From Pedobacter steynii (GTDB taxonomy: Bacteria; Bacteroidota; Bacteroidia; Sphingobacteriales; Sphingobacteriaceae): a DNA stretch of 64,000 bases. The notes under the pieces are model-generated. The model had not been told where the DNA came from. It was given only the letters and a program-made list of their open reading frames with translations, and did no database searches. Below, piece after piece: positions 9,069 through 18,994 of this stretch. The stretch is taken from contig NZ_FNGY01000007.1 in NCBI RefSeq assembly GCF_900103665.1, positions 186,001 to 250,000 of the forward strand, in the 5' to 3' direction. The stretch's first letter is position 1; each line of letters opens with the position of its first letter. A program made the position numbers and the translations under genes.

Positions 9069-9794
9069 TTATTTTTTTAACTTGTACTTACCATATTGAA
9101 ACCCAAGCCACTCAGCATCAACTGAAACTGGCGCTTCTCTTTCAGATACTATTCTTGGATTGCCAAATGGTCCAAATAACCCTTTACTCTTAATCCCTTG
9201 AAAAGTATCAAATCCGACTCTTGCAGCATCCCATGACAATCCCTTTCTTCCTGCCACCATTCCAGCGCCAAAATTCCCATAGTCCCTTGCAGAGCCCCAT
9301 TCCCCATTTTTATCCTTACTCCCCCTATACCGATGTTGAAGCTCATTTTGATCAGATTTTCTTTCATCAATTCCTTTATCTTTCACGTCATATTTTTCAC
9401 CGTTGGTGGCGTTCACCATATACGTCAGCAACCAAGGATCATCTTTTTGTAACTTATCAACGAATGCTTGTCCTTCGTTTGATTTTGGATCTAAAACAGC
9501 CCCTACTACAGCATTTCCTTTTTCATCAAGAAACGAGTTCGGGGTTTTCGACACACCCACAATTTCCGAGGTCCTTTTACCATCTTTATCGACGGCATAA
9601 ATGGCTCTACTATTGTCGGCTTGACCACCAACGACAGTATAGGTTCCATCCTTATTTTTTTTAACATCAGTAGATGTCCCCTCCATACCATCTGGATCTA
9701 TAAAACGAATTGGATTATTATAGACATAATTATATGGCGAATGCCTTCTCATCTTCTCTGCAAGCGGATCCACAACATTCCACCTTCCAATCAC
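9069..9794 (-). CDS. Displaced Rhs tip with polymorphic toxin domain (type 44-like)
   Basis: The open frame runs from 9845 to 9069 but has no ATG. It begins in the middle of an Rhs core (QYDYGAGFYDPVIGRW, then SPYNYVYNNPIRFIDPDGM), and the GTG at 9794 is the only plausible start. It is therefore an orphan C-terminal cassette, not a full gene. After the core (about 38 residues from the GTG) come about 200 variable residues ending in YGNFGAGMVAGRKGLS and DAARVGFDTFQG. That pattern resembles bacterial toxin family 44 (Ntox44) of polymorphic toxins, from memory only. The immunity candidate follows 8 bases later. Such cassettes can recombine into the full-length Rhs gene through the shared core; the same core region occurs near 12600-12680. 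Confidence 0.7.
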   Translation of the reverse strand: MIGRWNVVDPLAEKMRRHSPYNYVYNNPIRFIDPDGMEGTSTDVKKNKDGTYTVVGGQADNSRAIYAVDKDGKRTSEIVGVSKTPNSFLDEKGNAVVGAVLDPKSNEGQAFVDKLQKDDPWLLTYMVNATNGEKYDVKDKGIDERKSDQNELQHRYRGSKDKNGEWGSARDYGNFGAGMVAGRKGLSWDAARVGFDTFQGIKSKGLFGPFGNPRIVSEREAPVSVDAEWLGFQYGKYKLKK

Positions 9795-9841
9795 CGGATC
9801 ATAGAATCCTGCCCCGTAATCGTACTGCCAAACAACTTCGT

Positions 9842-10645
9842 TTAATCAGAAAGGGGTACTTGGATAAAGTATTCTGTAGATAAAGCTTTACTATTATCCA
9901 CATTTTTTACAGATTCAATAATGACTCTATCAATAAGACCATTCTTATATTTATATGCTCTGGTAAGGCAATAATTCTCAAACACAAACATATCTTTAAT
10001 TATCCGCTCATCTTTAACACAAGTAGTTAATGACTTAAGAACTTCATTTATAGGAATTCCGTAGTTCATCAAAATAGACGGCACAGCATTAAATGTATAT
10101 ATGTTGACTTTTTCAGATCCAAAATCTTTCTTGTCAATATTTTTCGGGTCAGTCTTCAATATTACAAAGTCAATATCTGATAAGTATTCTTTTAATAGAG
10201 ATAGCGAATCCTTTACATAAAAAGAATTGGAGCTATCTACCTTTCTAAGGATATTTGAACCATTACCTTTTAACAATTGCCGACTTAATATTTGATCTTT
10301 ATCATCATATATATACTTTATGTGATCTTTAAGGTCGAAAATACTGAGACAAGTAGTACCATCTTTAAAACCTACTGAGGTATAATGTTTCTCTTCTACT
10401 ATTTGTTGTTTTGAGTTATATGAATAACTTGTTGAATCAATTAAATTACAGCCCACCCGACTATATTCAGTTGTAATGATAAGATTCGATTTTCGATCAT
10501 AGAAATTACTTTTAATAATTTTATTATGTTTTGTACTCGTATAGAACCCTTTTTTGTTCAAATACTTATCTATTCGTAAGACTCCTGCATCATTTTTACA
10601 TGAAGCAAAAAAAACGAAAAACACAACTAGCACTTGAATTCTCAT
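9842..10645 (-). CDS. Lipoprotein, candidate immunity protein
   Basis: 267 residues with a lipoprotein signal (LVVFFVFFASCKND). The body contains YD-type repeats (NFYDRKSNLIITTEY, SYSYNSKQQIVEEKHY, YIYDDKDQILSRQ), a beta pattern seen in many Bacteroidota surface lipoproteins. No named family was recognised. It starts 10 bases after the displaced toxin fragment at 10656-11090, so it is the probable immunity protein for that fragment. Its stop codon (9842-9844) abuts the next displaced Rhs tip, showing that the cassettes are stacked head to tail. Confidence 0.7.
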   Translation of the reverse strand: MRIQVLVVFFVFFASCKNDAGVLRIDKYLNKKGFYTSTKHNKIIKSNFYDRKSNLIITTEYSRVGCNLIDSTSYSYNSKQQIVEEKHYTSVGFKDGTTCLSIFDLKDHIKYIYDDKDQILSRQLLKGNGSNILRKVDSSNSFYVKDSLSLLKEYLSDIDFVILKTDPKNIDKKDFGSEKVNIYTFNAVPSILMNYGIPINEVLKSLTTCVKDERIIKDMFVFENYCLTRAYKYKNGLIDRVIIESVKNVDNSKALSTEYFIQVPLSD

Positions 10646-10655
10646 AATTGAAATA

Positions 10656-11090
10656 TTATTTATTTACTTTCCAAAAAATTGTTTGCATATATACAGCAGA
10701 AGAAGTAAGTCGGATATTTCCTTTATTTAGCCCTTGGGTAGCCGTCTTTACCTGAGGCGCAACAAAATTCTTACCTATAGCTCCTTTCCATTTTGAATAA
10801 TGATCATCTGAAATACTCCATCCCATTGTATTCATATGCAATTCAAAACGTCCCGTAGATTTCCGATTATCAGTACCAGGAAATAGCCCCTGCTCCGCAC
10901 CATCCCATTGTGAGGCGCCATTACTATAATCTTTTCCTCCAAGTTGGGCATTTATTTCAGCAGCAACTGCGAATTGCTTTTTAGTCGCATTTCTTTCTGA
11001 TGGAGACGCGTCTCTAAAAAGGTCTGCCTGCTCACTTTTACTTCCATAAGCCAAATCATTCTTTTCGTGAACACTTGCAATTGCATGCAT
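10656..11090 (-). CDS. Displaced Rhs C-terminal toxin fragment
   Basis: 144 residues from the first ATG, but the frame is open back to 11171 without a start codon and the extra residues (IYGESSAYKSGISGELKN) read on smoothly. It is thus the 3' end of a longer toxin gene. It contains MHAIASVHEKND, a central helix (FAVAAEINAQLGG) and DYSNGASQWDGAEQ. The layout (conserved E, helix, then a GA-aromatic motif) recalls SleB-like cell-wall hydrolases, which have an E and a DPTGGATHY motif, but the match is loose. Bacteroidota Rhs tips with SNGA..WDG motifs are common and I do not know an assigned activity. A lipoprotein gene follows 10 bases later. Confidence 0.6.
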   Translation of the reverse strand: MHAIASVHEKNDLAYGSKSEQADLFRDASPSERNATKKQFAVAAEINAQLGGKDYSNGASQWDGAEQGLFPGTDNRKSTGRFELHMNTMGWSISDDHYSKWKGAIGKNFVAPQVKTATQGLNKGNIRLTSSAVYMQTIFWKVNK

Positions 11091-11379
11091 TTCATTTTTT
11101 AGTTCGCCACTAATACCTGATTTATATGCAGAACTTTCACCATATATACTTTTTGTTTCAGAAAAATAAATTCAATATCACATTTACGCAGAAAAAATTC
11201 CGTTAAACACATTAATTAACTAATTATTTAATGTGAATTACATAAAGATATTTTTTATTTAATGAAATAAAAATAATTGAATAAAAAGCGTAAAAAATTC
11301 ACGCATCAAAACATTTTATTTGCTTTTCAAACGTTTTAACCAGCATACCATACGAAACTCCCGAAGCTGAGCAGAAAGA

Positions 11380-11880
11380 CTACCTTATTGACACTTCTTT
11401 TTTTGTAAGGTTAACCATTAGCGCTATCCTATTCTTCTCATAAAACTCTCCAAACCCAACAATGTAAGCTGTTTCCCAGCCATCAAAATTCTCTTTTGCC
11501 TGCCTTTTTTTTGCAAAATTCATTAGATTAATCAGGATAATACGATCTGAATCTGCATTTTGATAACCAACATACTGACGATTATATTTATACAGTGTCT
11601 TTTTTAGATGATCAGGTTTATATTTACCGGTCAAATCTATGTAGTTTACTCCGGCTATATTATTCGACAATAGTAATTCCGCCCTGGTTATCTCTTCAAT
11701 CGAAGGCGTAAACCGCTTAGTGCCTTCTCCCAAAAGAATAGGAAGCTTGTGATCCAATGGAAATATAACCCCATCTCCACAATACATTTCTTTCAGGCTG
11801 ACCGGAATTGGATTTTGACTATATCCTTGCAAAGTTGTAAACACAAAGAATACGATTAATACAAATTTTGATTTTTTCAT
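11380..11880 (-). CDS. Secreted protein, candidate immunity to the M91-type Rhs toxin
   Basis: 166 residues with a cleavable signal peptide (LIVFFVFTTLQGYSQ) and no lipobox. It overlaps the end of the Rhs metallopeptidase gene by 4 bases (ATGA), so the two are translationally coupled. No family was recognised; the mature protein is mixed alpha/beta with KRFTPSIEEITRAELLL and a C-terminal strand set (ENFDGWETAYIVGFGEFYEKNR). Position and coupling suggest it protects the producer from the toxin's peptidase, and the signal peptide suggests protection in the periplasm. There is no direct evidence for immunity. Confidence 0.75.
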   Translation of the reverse strand: MKKSKFVLIVFFVFTTLQGYSQNPIPVSLKEMYCGDGVIFPLDHKLPILLGEGTKRFTPSIEEITRAELLLSNNIAGVNYIDLTGKYKPDHLKKTLYKYNRQYVGYQNADSDRIILINLMNFAKKRQAKENFDGWETAYIVGFGEFYEKNRIALMVNLTKKEVSIR

Positions 11881-14800
11881 TTCGTCGCTTTTTTGATCGC
11901 TCTATAATGATAAGGAAATATACCTATGCCCAATTTCTCAGAATAATTTGGACTATGTCTCGTATATGGCAAAAGGACACGGCCCACCCCCGCGCCATTA
12001 TCTATACCGTAAAATTCTCTCAAAGGCAACCCATTTTCGGCCCTTATTCTATTTTCCCAATGGCTCGCATATTTTTCAGCATTTAAAACATCCCTATTGT
12101 CACTCATTTTAAACCATGTTTTATCGTCTATTGTGCCATCTTCAGCCCAATCCCAGGCATGACTAAGTTCATGCGCCAATCCAATAAAGCTTGATGTTGA
12201 TCGGTTCCCATTAACATCCAATCCTCCCTCCGTACTTGATGGATTCCAAAATACCTGAGCGCCTCTATTTTTATTTGACTCTCCCTCTTGAACTAACACA
12301 TGCGCTTTACTTTCCTGTACATTACCAACAAGCTCCTTCCCGGCATCGCCCCCTGTTCTTATACTATTTAATCCATCAACAGCCTTTTTTAAAAAACCTG
12401 TTAATCTGGTTGTTCCATCTTTATTGGTTTTAACCCCTGCACCTGTGTATTTGGATCCATCCTTATTATAAACGCCTCCGTTTTCATACAAGATGAGATT
12501 TCCCTTATGTACGATCCACAGTGAGTCTCCGTTAATGTCAATATTAAGTACCGGATTATTTGCTCCATATTGGTATGGAGACAAACCATCGTATTTTTCA
12601 GTGAATCTGTCAATCACATTAAATCGCCCAATCACCGGATCATAAAATCTTGCCCCGTAATCATATTGTTCTTCTAACTCTTCCTGAACCTCTTTTCCAT
12701 TATAAAGATACTTATTTGGTCCTTCATGAACAATTTTACGCTTACCGAAAGCATAGTAATCATCTTTCTGTAATTCCTGGAGCTGTTTTGTATCCGGATG
12801 CTGATTGAAGCTAAACCTCACATTCCCCAAATGGTCAGTCAGGTTATATTCATAACTGTAGTTACCTGAATTGTTTCTGGCCAGTCCTTCTTCCGTGTGA
12901 ATTACCTCAATCGCCCCATTTTGATATTCTATTCCTGAGACATAATCCCGGCTTATTCCGTTGCTTATTTTCTTTAGTTTATTTCCTGAGGCATCATAAG
13001 TATAAGCAAGATTTACGCCCATCTTTACCGCAGTAGCCGGAAGACTCAGTACATTATAGGTCAGTTTCACTCCCGTCCGCCCATCTGTTGTTACATTCCC
13101 GTTCTTATCATAAACGTAAGTTCCTGTATTCGATGGAGCTCCCGTATTCAATGGAGCTCCCGTAATATTCGTCAGCTGATTCCCGGCATAGTTGTAAGTC
13201 CCTGTTCCCAACCCATCCCTGTTCAGCGTTTTAATGTTCCCCATTACGTCATAACTGAGCATTTCACTCATCACCACTCCTGTACTGCTGCTACTGGTCA
13301 ACTGGTTTAATTTATCGTAACCATAAGTGAATTTATTGGGAAAGATGCTACCGGCACCCCATTCCTGGTTTGCAATATTACCATTATACTGAGGGGTACT
13401 GCCATCATTATAACTCATACTCAGGCTAAACTGGTTGGACGTACTCGTTTTCATCCAACCGCGTTCATTATAAGCATATTGTGTATTCTGCAGATAACTT
13501 CCACCCTGATCGATACTATGCAACTCTTTTTTCAGCATCTGGCCGATTTCATTATAACTTAGTTTGCTCAGCACCACCTCTGCCCCACTATTAATCCGTT
13601 CCAGAGTAGCCAGTTTACGCCCCATATGGTCATACTCATAACGGTTAGCGATGGTGGTAACCGTACTTCCCCCTGTGTGCCTCCTGATACTTGTCTTTAA
13701 CTCCCCCGCAAAGTTCCAGGTATTAAAGACTTCATCTGTTCCGTTCATATGATGCTGGCTTTTCGTTCTGATTACTCTGCCATCCACGTCATAATAAGTG
13801 GTACTCAACTGCATTGTGCTCAACAACGTTGCACCGGATCCTAACAAATTTGTTTTACTCCCGGTTGGTAAACTCTTCACCAACCCGCTTTCTCCTGTCG
13901 CAGGTCCCGAAAAACTATTGCCAAAAAACTGATAGTCATCGAAATAATTAATGGTATAATACGAACTGACCAAATTATGTTTAGGCAGTGTCTGATTGGT
14001 ATACCCTGTCTCTGTTACACTCGCATTGGCATTATCACGACCCTCCCATAAAACCGGTTGTACATTGATATCGGTTTGCCAGGCTAAACGCGATAAGCTA
14101 CTGTTGATGATCCCTGTCATGATCATTCTGCCAAATGCATCATATTTACTAAACAACCAGTTGTTGTCTTCTCTTTGCATTACGTCCTGAGTCAGCACAA
14201 GCTGATCCAGAATATTATACACCATGTACTCCCAGCCCTTACCTGGGATTTTCCTTTCGATCAGCCGCTTTCTTCCGTCATACCTGTATTGATAACAGAA
14301 GTCATCCAGAACAGTTTGTGAAGGCACAATGGCAGCATCTGCAGTAGCCCCTGGCGGCAGCACAAAACTGAGGTTCCCAAGGTCATCATACACATAATAC
14401 GTAGAAAGGACAGTGATCGTTCCTACTTCATTTTTATTGAAAGTACGCTTTAACACCATTCTTCCTTCTTTATCTTTATACGCTTCCGTTGTTCCGGCTT
14501 TTCCATCAGCCGGCAGCCAGTTCTCATCCTTGCTAATGCTTAGATACAACTGACCAGCCCCATAATACCCTGTTCCTGAAAGTGTCCGCTCGTGGGTTTG
14601 ACCAGGTCCCGCCACAGCATGATACAACCTGACTGCAAATCCTGTAGCCGAAGAATTCTGTTCTGAATTATTTGCACCATAAGTTAACTTTTGAGTATGA
14701 CCAGAGCTCAGCTGCCATGTTGCTCCTGGTGCTCCCTGCTCCAACACTCTGCTTAAAGGAGATGCTTCAAACTGTGTTTCAGCGAAAGCGGCGCCGGGGA

Positions 14801-15389
14801 TTCCGGTCACACCTGGTGCAGCCTGTGCGGTTGGGTTGTTATAAAAAATTCCCTGATCAGCAATGGCTGTCGCCTTATAACTACCGTTACTGATCGTCAA
14901 AGCCGAAGCATAAGGCAGGTATTTTTTGGGCTCCTGTCCAAATGCATCATAAACGGTCGGTTGAACGATATCTCTGAACCCAGGACTCCCCTTCACCAAT
15001 ATCGTTTGAATTGAACGACCAAGACCATCAAAATACTGTATGCTTTGACTTTCGTCGCAGACCGTCCGCTGAGCATTCACATTGCCCTCCTTAACACCCG
15101 AAACTTTAAAAGTCCGGGCTAAGATATAGTTCTGAGTCGTGCTTGGTGCAGAAACCAAGTCCAGGCATTCCTGAAAATTTGCACCAATAAAAATATGAAC
15201 AGCGCTTCCCGAAGGAATGTGAAAACCAGGCTTAAGTGTGATGCTTTTGCTTGCCTTGATTTCGGACTCATTGGAATAGATACTTAAAACCCTATCTGCT
15301 TCCTGCGCGTTGACTACACTCATAGAGACTTGTAGAAAAACACCTAGTACAATTAAATTCTTTTTCATTACCGTCTTCATATAAGTCAT
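11877..15389 (-). CDS. DUF6443-type Rhs protein with M91-like zinc metallopeptidase toxin
   Basis: 1170 residues. The start chosen is the ATG that overlaps the upstream stop (TGATG at 15391-15387); ATGs at 15380 and 15368 would also keep the signal peptide (NLIVLGVFLQVSMSVVNA). After the signal come a short adhesion-like segment (ITLKPGFHIPSGSAVHIFIGA) and a DUF6443 region (SIQYFDGLGRSIQTI). YD repeats fill the middle and an Rhs core ends at YGARFYDPVIGRFNVIDRF. The tip carries FIGLAHELSHAWDWAED near residue 1073, an HExxH zinc site in the context of M91 (NleD-like) peptidases. The secreted protein downstream is the likely immunity. It is not of the T6SS Rhs type, as it has a signal peptide and no PAAR-like head. 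Confidence 0.9.
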   Translation of the reverse strand: MTYMKTVMKKNLIVLGVFLQVSMSVVNAQEADRVLSIYSNESEIKASKSITLKPGFHIPSGSAVHIFIGANFQECLDLVSAPSTTQNYILARTFKVSGVKEGNVNAQRTVCDESQSIQYFDGLGRSIQTILVKGSPGFRDIVQPTVYDAFGQEPKKYLPYASALTISNGSYKATAIADQGIFYNNPTAQAAPGVTGIPGAAFAETQFEASPLSRVLEQGAPGATWQLSSGHTQKLTYGANNSEQNSSATGFAVRLYHAVAGPGQTHERTLSGTGYYGAGQLYLSISKDENWLPADGKAGTTEAYKDKEGRMVLKRTFNKNEVGTITVLSTYYVYDDLGNLSFVLPPGATADAAIVPSQTVLDDFCYQYRYDGRKRLIERKIPGKGWEYMVYNILDQLVLTQDVMQREDNNWLFSKYDAFGRMIMTGIINSSLSRLAWQTDINVQPVLWEGRDNANASVTETGYTNQTLPKHNLVSSYYTINYFDDYQFFGNSFSGPATGESGLVKSLPTGSKTNLLGSGATLLSTMQLSTTYYDVDGRVIRTKSQHHMNGTDEVFNTWNFAGELKTSIRRHTGGSTVTTIANRYEYDHMGRKLATLERINSGAEVVLSKLSYNEIGQMLKKELHSIDQGGSYLQNTQYAYNERGWMKTSTSNQFSLSMSYNDGSTPQYNGNIANQEWGAGSIFPNKFTYGYDKLNQLTSSSSTGVVMSEMLSYDVMGNIKTLNRDGLGTGTYNYAGNQLTNITGAPLNTGAPSNTGTYVYDKNGNVTTDGRTGVKLTYNVLSLPATAVKMGVNLAYTYDASGNKLKKISNGISRDYVSGIEYQNGAIEVIHTEEGLARNNSGNYSYEYNLTDHLGNVRFSFNQHPDTKQLQELQKDDYYAFGKRKIVHEGPNKYLYNGKEVQEELEEQYDYGARFYDPVIGRFNVIDRFTEKYDGLSPYQYGANNPVLNIDINGDSLWIVHKGNLILYENGGVYNKDGSKYTGAGVKTNKDGTTRLTGFLKKAVDGLNSIRTGGDAGKELVGNVQESKAHVLVQEGESNKNRGAQVFWNPSSTEGGLDVNGNRSTSSFIGLAHELSHAWDWAEDGTIDDKTWFKMSDNRDVLNAEKYASHWENRIRAENGLPLREFYGIDNGAGVGRVLLPYTRHSPNYSEKLGIGIFPYHYRAIKKATK

Positions 15390-18300
15390 CAGGATATCGG
15401 ACAATCAGCTGTATTCGTTTCATAATAATTTTCACTTCTGGTACCATCAGACCATTCATAGTGATATGTACAACGGTAGCTCCCCGGTCTTATAAATTCA
15501 GAACTAACATTTACCCTTATTCCTGTTTCACAAACTCCATGTACCATTTTCTTATCGTCACCAGAGCAAACAATCGTACAGTTTCCATTTGCATTCGCAT
15601 ATGCCTGACCTTTTGAATTCACATCTGCCAGCGCCTTATTATCTGCATCGATCTGTGTATTGGAAGTGTAAGCTCCCTTCGCCAAACTATAATAAACCGA
15701 ACTTCCGGTTTCCCCAGGCTGACAATTATTTTTAACAAATAACCTGCTAATAGCAGCGCTTTGAAAAACAGGATCAGGAACAGCTACACCTGCGTCTTTA
15801 AAAAAGTAGCTAAAACTCTTAACAATGTTTTTCTTGTTGTCCAGTATGTGCGCTAAACGTTGAAACTCATCATAAACATAATATACCGTTTGCCCTTTCG
15901 GATCAGTGCTACTTGTTACACCAACCAATGGCTGATAGGTATAGGTACTCAGCATTGCATCCTTCAAATTGACCGGATTACGCAATGGGGCAAGAAAAGC
16001 ATTGACTTCAGCATCGGTAGGATTGCTCTTATTTGCAAAATTTTTGACTACTTCAGCGCCTCCTAACAATGATTCTATTTGCGAATATCCTGCATTTTCA
16101 ACCATTGCGATGGGATATAGTCCGTTATAGGCACGAACATAACTGATCTTTTGGCCAGATTCTTTAGAAACAGAAAGTAAGTTCCCTTTAAGGTCATAAT
16201 CATGATATCGAAGCCTAACCTCTTCTTTATTGTCCGCACTGCTAATCGTTCTGATCAGCTGAGGCAAGGCAATATTGGTTCTTGAATCATTGGCATAGTC
16301 ATTTTTAATTTTCATAAAAGAGCCATTTTTTGTCTGACTTTCTTCTAAGACAATTCCAATCTGGTCTTTAGCAACCAGTAAACCTGCCATCGGACCAGAA
16401 AGATCCTGAGGGTACTTATACTCTACCGAGCTGACTGCCCCTGTGCTTGTTGCGACCGTCTTTTTTGTCAATTCCTTATGAAGGGCGTTGCCATAAAAAT
16501 AATCTTTCACCGCCTTTATCGTCTCATTATTATTACCGTCATACTCAGATTCAGTTTCCTTTGTCAGCACATTCCAGGTAGATAAGTTGTCATAATATTG
16601 AATAATATACGTCGGATTAGTGGCTCCTGCGGTCATTGGAGATTGATATAACTTAACTCCTTTTAAGCTGGAAGAGACCTTCATCTCATATTCAGAACCC
16701 ACCTTTTTGACTAGCTTTCCATTTACATCATAATTTAATACCAATGCGGCCCTCCCGTTTAAAGGTTCTGTTAGCGTCGGGATAAATGGAAATTCCGGAG
16801 TTACGCTTGGACTATTGTGGAAAAAGTATTCTGTTCTACCACCTTCTCCATTTTCTCCAATTAGCTCAGTAACCTTGCTATATCCTACAATCGTACCATT
16901 TGAATTCAATCCCGGAGCATAGATCGTATTAGACCCACGCCCAATGTAATACGCACCCATCGTGCAACCCGCTTGCCCTGGATTCGCTTCCACATAAGTA
17001 TAGAAATCATATTTGGGCTGGATCATTAAAAAACCGGTGGTCTTCCCATCACTGGTATATTGAAACTTTCTTATATTTTTCTTTTGTCCATTCTCATAGT
17101 TGGCAATAGATTTGACCCTCAATCCACCGCCTTTTCTTTGGTTTAGTTTTACCTTTTTATCCCAGTTAACCGCAGCACTTGTGGAATATCCCTGTAAATA
17201 CCGCACTTCTAATCTATAGGCACCAGGATACAGCTTCATATCCTTAAACTGCCTTGTACCACTTTCCATCCCACAGGTTGGATCCGGTTGAGAGGGACAA
17301 GGCCAGTTGCCCCAGGATTGAATGCTCCCATTTGGCAAATACAAATACACGAATTGAGTTTGAACCCCCTGCAATGAATTCGCATTTTCATCGAATTTCA
17401 TATAGCCGTAATCCAGGCTAACAACAGCCGTGTCCGTCAAAGTAAAAGCAATAGAATTCTCATTCCATTCATTTCCAGGACGCGCAGCCGCAGTGACACC
17501 TACTCTTTTTTTCGCAAACCGGTCTTCCCCGCTTGGATTGGAATAGTCATGCAGTTCAAATTCAAATGCTGTAGTTCCACCTGTAGGATATTTAATAGAA
17601 GATATGACACCTGCCATTGGATAATTGTAAACGGAATCAGGTGTCCTGTTGGCACCTGGAAAAAACAGGTCTCCTCCTTCTACTGATTCGGCCTGCACTA
17701 AGATTTGATTATTTTGGCCATTATAATAGCCCCAATGATCAATAGCTTTCGTATATTTTTGAGGAACGCCATTTGGATTAGCATATGTAAATTCATACGG
17801 GGCGTTGGCCTTTCCCTTGTCCCCGTACTCGGTTATCCGATCTAATTTTAAGCGCCCGGAAGCATTCGCTGAACCGAAATAACTATAAGAAAGCACATAC
17901 CGTTTCAACTGCTTTCCTGCTAAATCCCGAACGATAATCTCGCTGAGCTTTCCAGGCTTAACCGTTCCCGAATATTCGAGATCTTCCCGGTCAGTAGTAA
18001 TGAAATCAACAGTACCTGAACTGGAAATGATTTGTTTTAAATTAACATCATGAATCAACTGCCTTGAAGCAGTATAGGCCTCCACAAAAGAAGGAAGCTG
18101 AACCGTATTTCCGGTACATCCTCCAACATATTTCAATACATTGTACAACATTTCAGTTCTATTAATCAGACTATAGCTTCTGGATTTCCGTTCATAGATA
18201 AATTTAACCACCTCCTTGTTTGGACTGACAATAGAATCCAGGTAACTGGCATTGTTTGCAAACCTTGAAAAATCCTGGCGGAAAGAGGCATTATCGCTAA

Positions 18301-18994
18301 GCTCAGAAGTACCTGAATAATTAAAGTCATCTGCAGCTTCTGTAGCACCGAGATAATACTTATACCCCTGAGGGTCGATCACCACCCAACGTTCTGAGAT
18401 GCGTTCAATTTTTAGATTATTCTGTTGATCCATAAAAATCTTTTTGCCGTCACTATTTTTCCCAATTACAAATCTGCCTGAGTAATTACCGAAATTATAA
18501 GAGATGACATCGGGTTCTCCGTCATTTCTGTTCTTAGACATTTCGTCGAAATAATATTTATCAGGTCCTTCCGGTACCGTTACATAAAGTGGTATTGCTC
18601 CGGCAGTGGAATAACCATAATTTATAAAATCATCGCTCCCTCTTATCGTCTGAGTCACGACTCCCCCGGCCGATAGAGACCAGCCCAATCCAACCCAGCT
18701 TGCATTTTCAGCAACACGGGTCCCGCTACTGTTGTACCGGAGCGTTACGGGAATCGAATGGTTATTGGTCTTCAACTCGTACAGCGGGATAGAGATGTCG
18801 GGAGTTCCAGAATAATAACCAATCTGAGTAGCTCCATATACGCCAAGAGAGGCTGCAGTTGGAGAAGGAAGCGTTAGTTTGGCGGGAGAATAGGTATCAC
18901 TCCATTGCGCCTGGCTACTAAAACGAATCGAACATACAAGCAAGAGAAATGTTACACTAAACCATGTTTTTCCGGGAGAACAACTGAGCGTCAT
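15389..18994 (-). CDS. Secreted YD-repeat protein with DUF5977 domain, partner of the Rhs gene
   Basis: 1201 residues. The N-terminal signal peptide is long (TWFSVTFLLLVCSIRFSSQAQ). A Bacteroidota-type Rhs/YD shell follows (GTPDISIPLYELKTNNHSIPVTLRYNSSG, ENASWVGLGWSLSAGGVVTQ, split here only by function of reading), continues as a beta-rich shell, and ends with YVYDEFQRLAHILDNKKN. A DUF5977 domain (about 1075-1131; AISRLFVKNNCQPG, SLAKGAYTSNTQIDAD) precedes a cysteine-containing C-terminal strand pair. It has no toxin tip. Such proteins regularly precede a DUF6443-type Rhs gene in Bacteroidota and may form the other half of the shell or the carrier. It is translationally coupled to the next gene. 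Confidence 0.85.
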   Translation of the reverse strand: MTLSCSPGKTWFSVTFLLLVCSIRFSSQAQWSDTYSPAKLTLPSPTAASLGVYGATQIGYYSGTPDISIPLYELKTNNHSIPVTLRYNSSGTRVAENASWVGLGWSLSAGGVVTQTIRGSDDFINYGYSTAGAIPLYVTVPEGPDKYYFDEMSKNRNDGEPDVISYNFGNYSGRFVIGKNSDGKKIFMDQQNNLKIERISERWVVIDPQGYKYYLGATEAADDFNYSGTSELSDNASFRQDFSRFANNASYLDSIVSPNKEVVKFIYERKSRSYSLINRTEMLYNVLKYVGGCTGNTVQLPSFVEAYTASRQLIHDVNLKQIISSSGTVDFITTDREDLEYSGTVKPGKLSEIIVRDLAGKQLKRYVLSYSYFGSANASGRLKLDRITEYGDKGKANAPYEFTYANPNGVPQKYTKAIDHWGYYNGQNNQILVQAESVEGGDLFFPGANRTPDSVYNYPMAGVISSIKYPTGGTTAFEFELHDYSNPSGEDRFAKKRVGVTAAARPGNEWNENSIAFTLTDTAVVSLDYGYMKFDENANSLQGVQTQFVYLYLPNGSIQSWGNWPCPSQPDPTCGMESGTRQFKDMKLYPGAYRLEVRYLQGYSTSAAVNWDKKVKLNQRKGGGLRVKSIANYENGQKKNIRKFQYTSDGKTTGFLMIQPKYDFYTYVEANPGQAGCTMGAYYIGRGSNTIYAPGLNSNGTIVGYSKVTELIGENGEGGRTEYFFHNSPSVTPEFPFIPTLTEPLNGRAALVLNYDVNGKLVKKVGSEYEMKVSSSLKGVKLYQSPMTAGATNPTYIIQYYDNLSTWNVLTKETESEYDGNNNETIKAVKDYFYGNALHKELTKKTVATSTGAVSSVEYKYPQDLSGPMAGLLVAKDQIGIVLEESQTKNGSFMKIKNDYANDSRTNIALPQLIRTISSADNKEEVRLRYHDYDLKGNLLSVSKESGQKISYVRAYNGLYPIAMVENAGYSQIESLLGGAEVVKNFANKSNPTDAEVNAFLAPLRNPVNLKDAMLSTYTYQPLVGVTSSTDPKGQTVYYVYDEFQRLAHILDNKKNIVKSFSYFFKDAGVAVPDPVFQSAAISRLFVKNNCQPGETGSSVYYSLAKGAYTSNTQIDADNKALADVNSKGQAYANANGNCTIVCSGDDKKMVHGVCETGIRVNVSSEFIRPGSYRCTYHYEWSDGTRSENYYETNTADCPIS

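Noticed and set aside
9221..9664. Rightward 147-codon frame opposite the displaced Rhs tip
   Set aside because: The minus strand encodes an Rhs core and a toxin-like domain. This frame is low in typical residues and has no motif.
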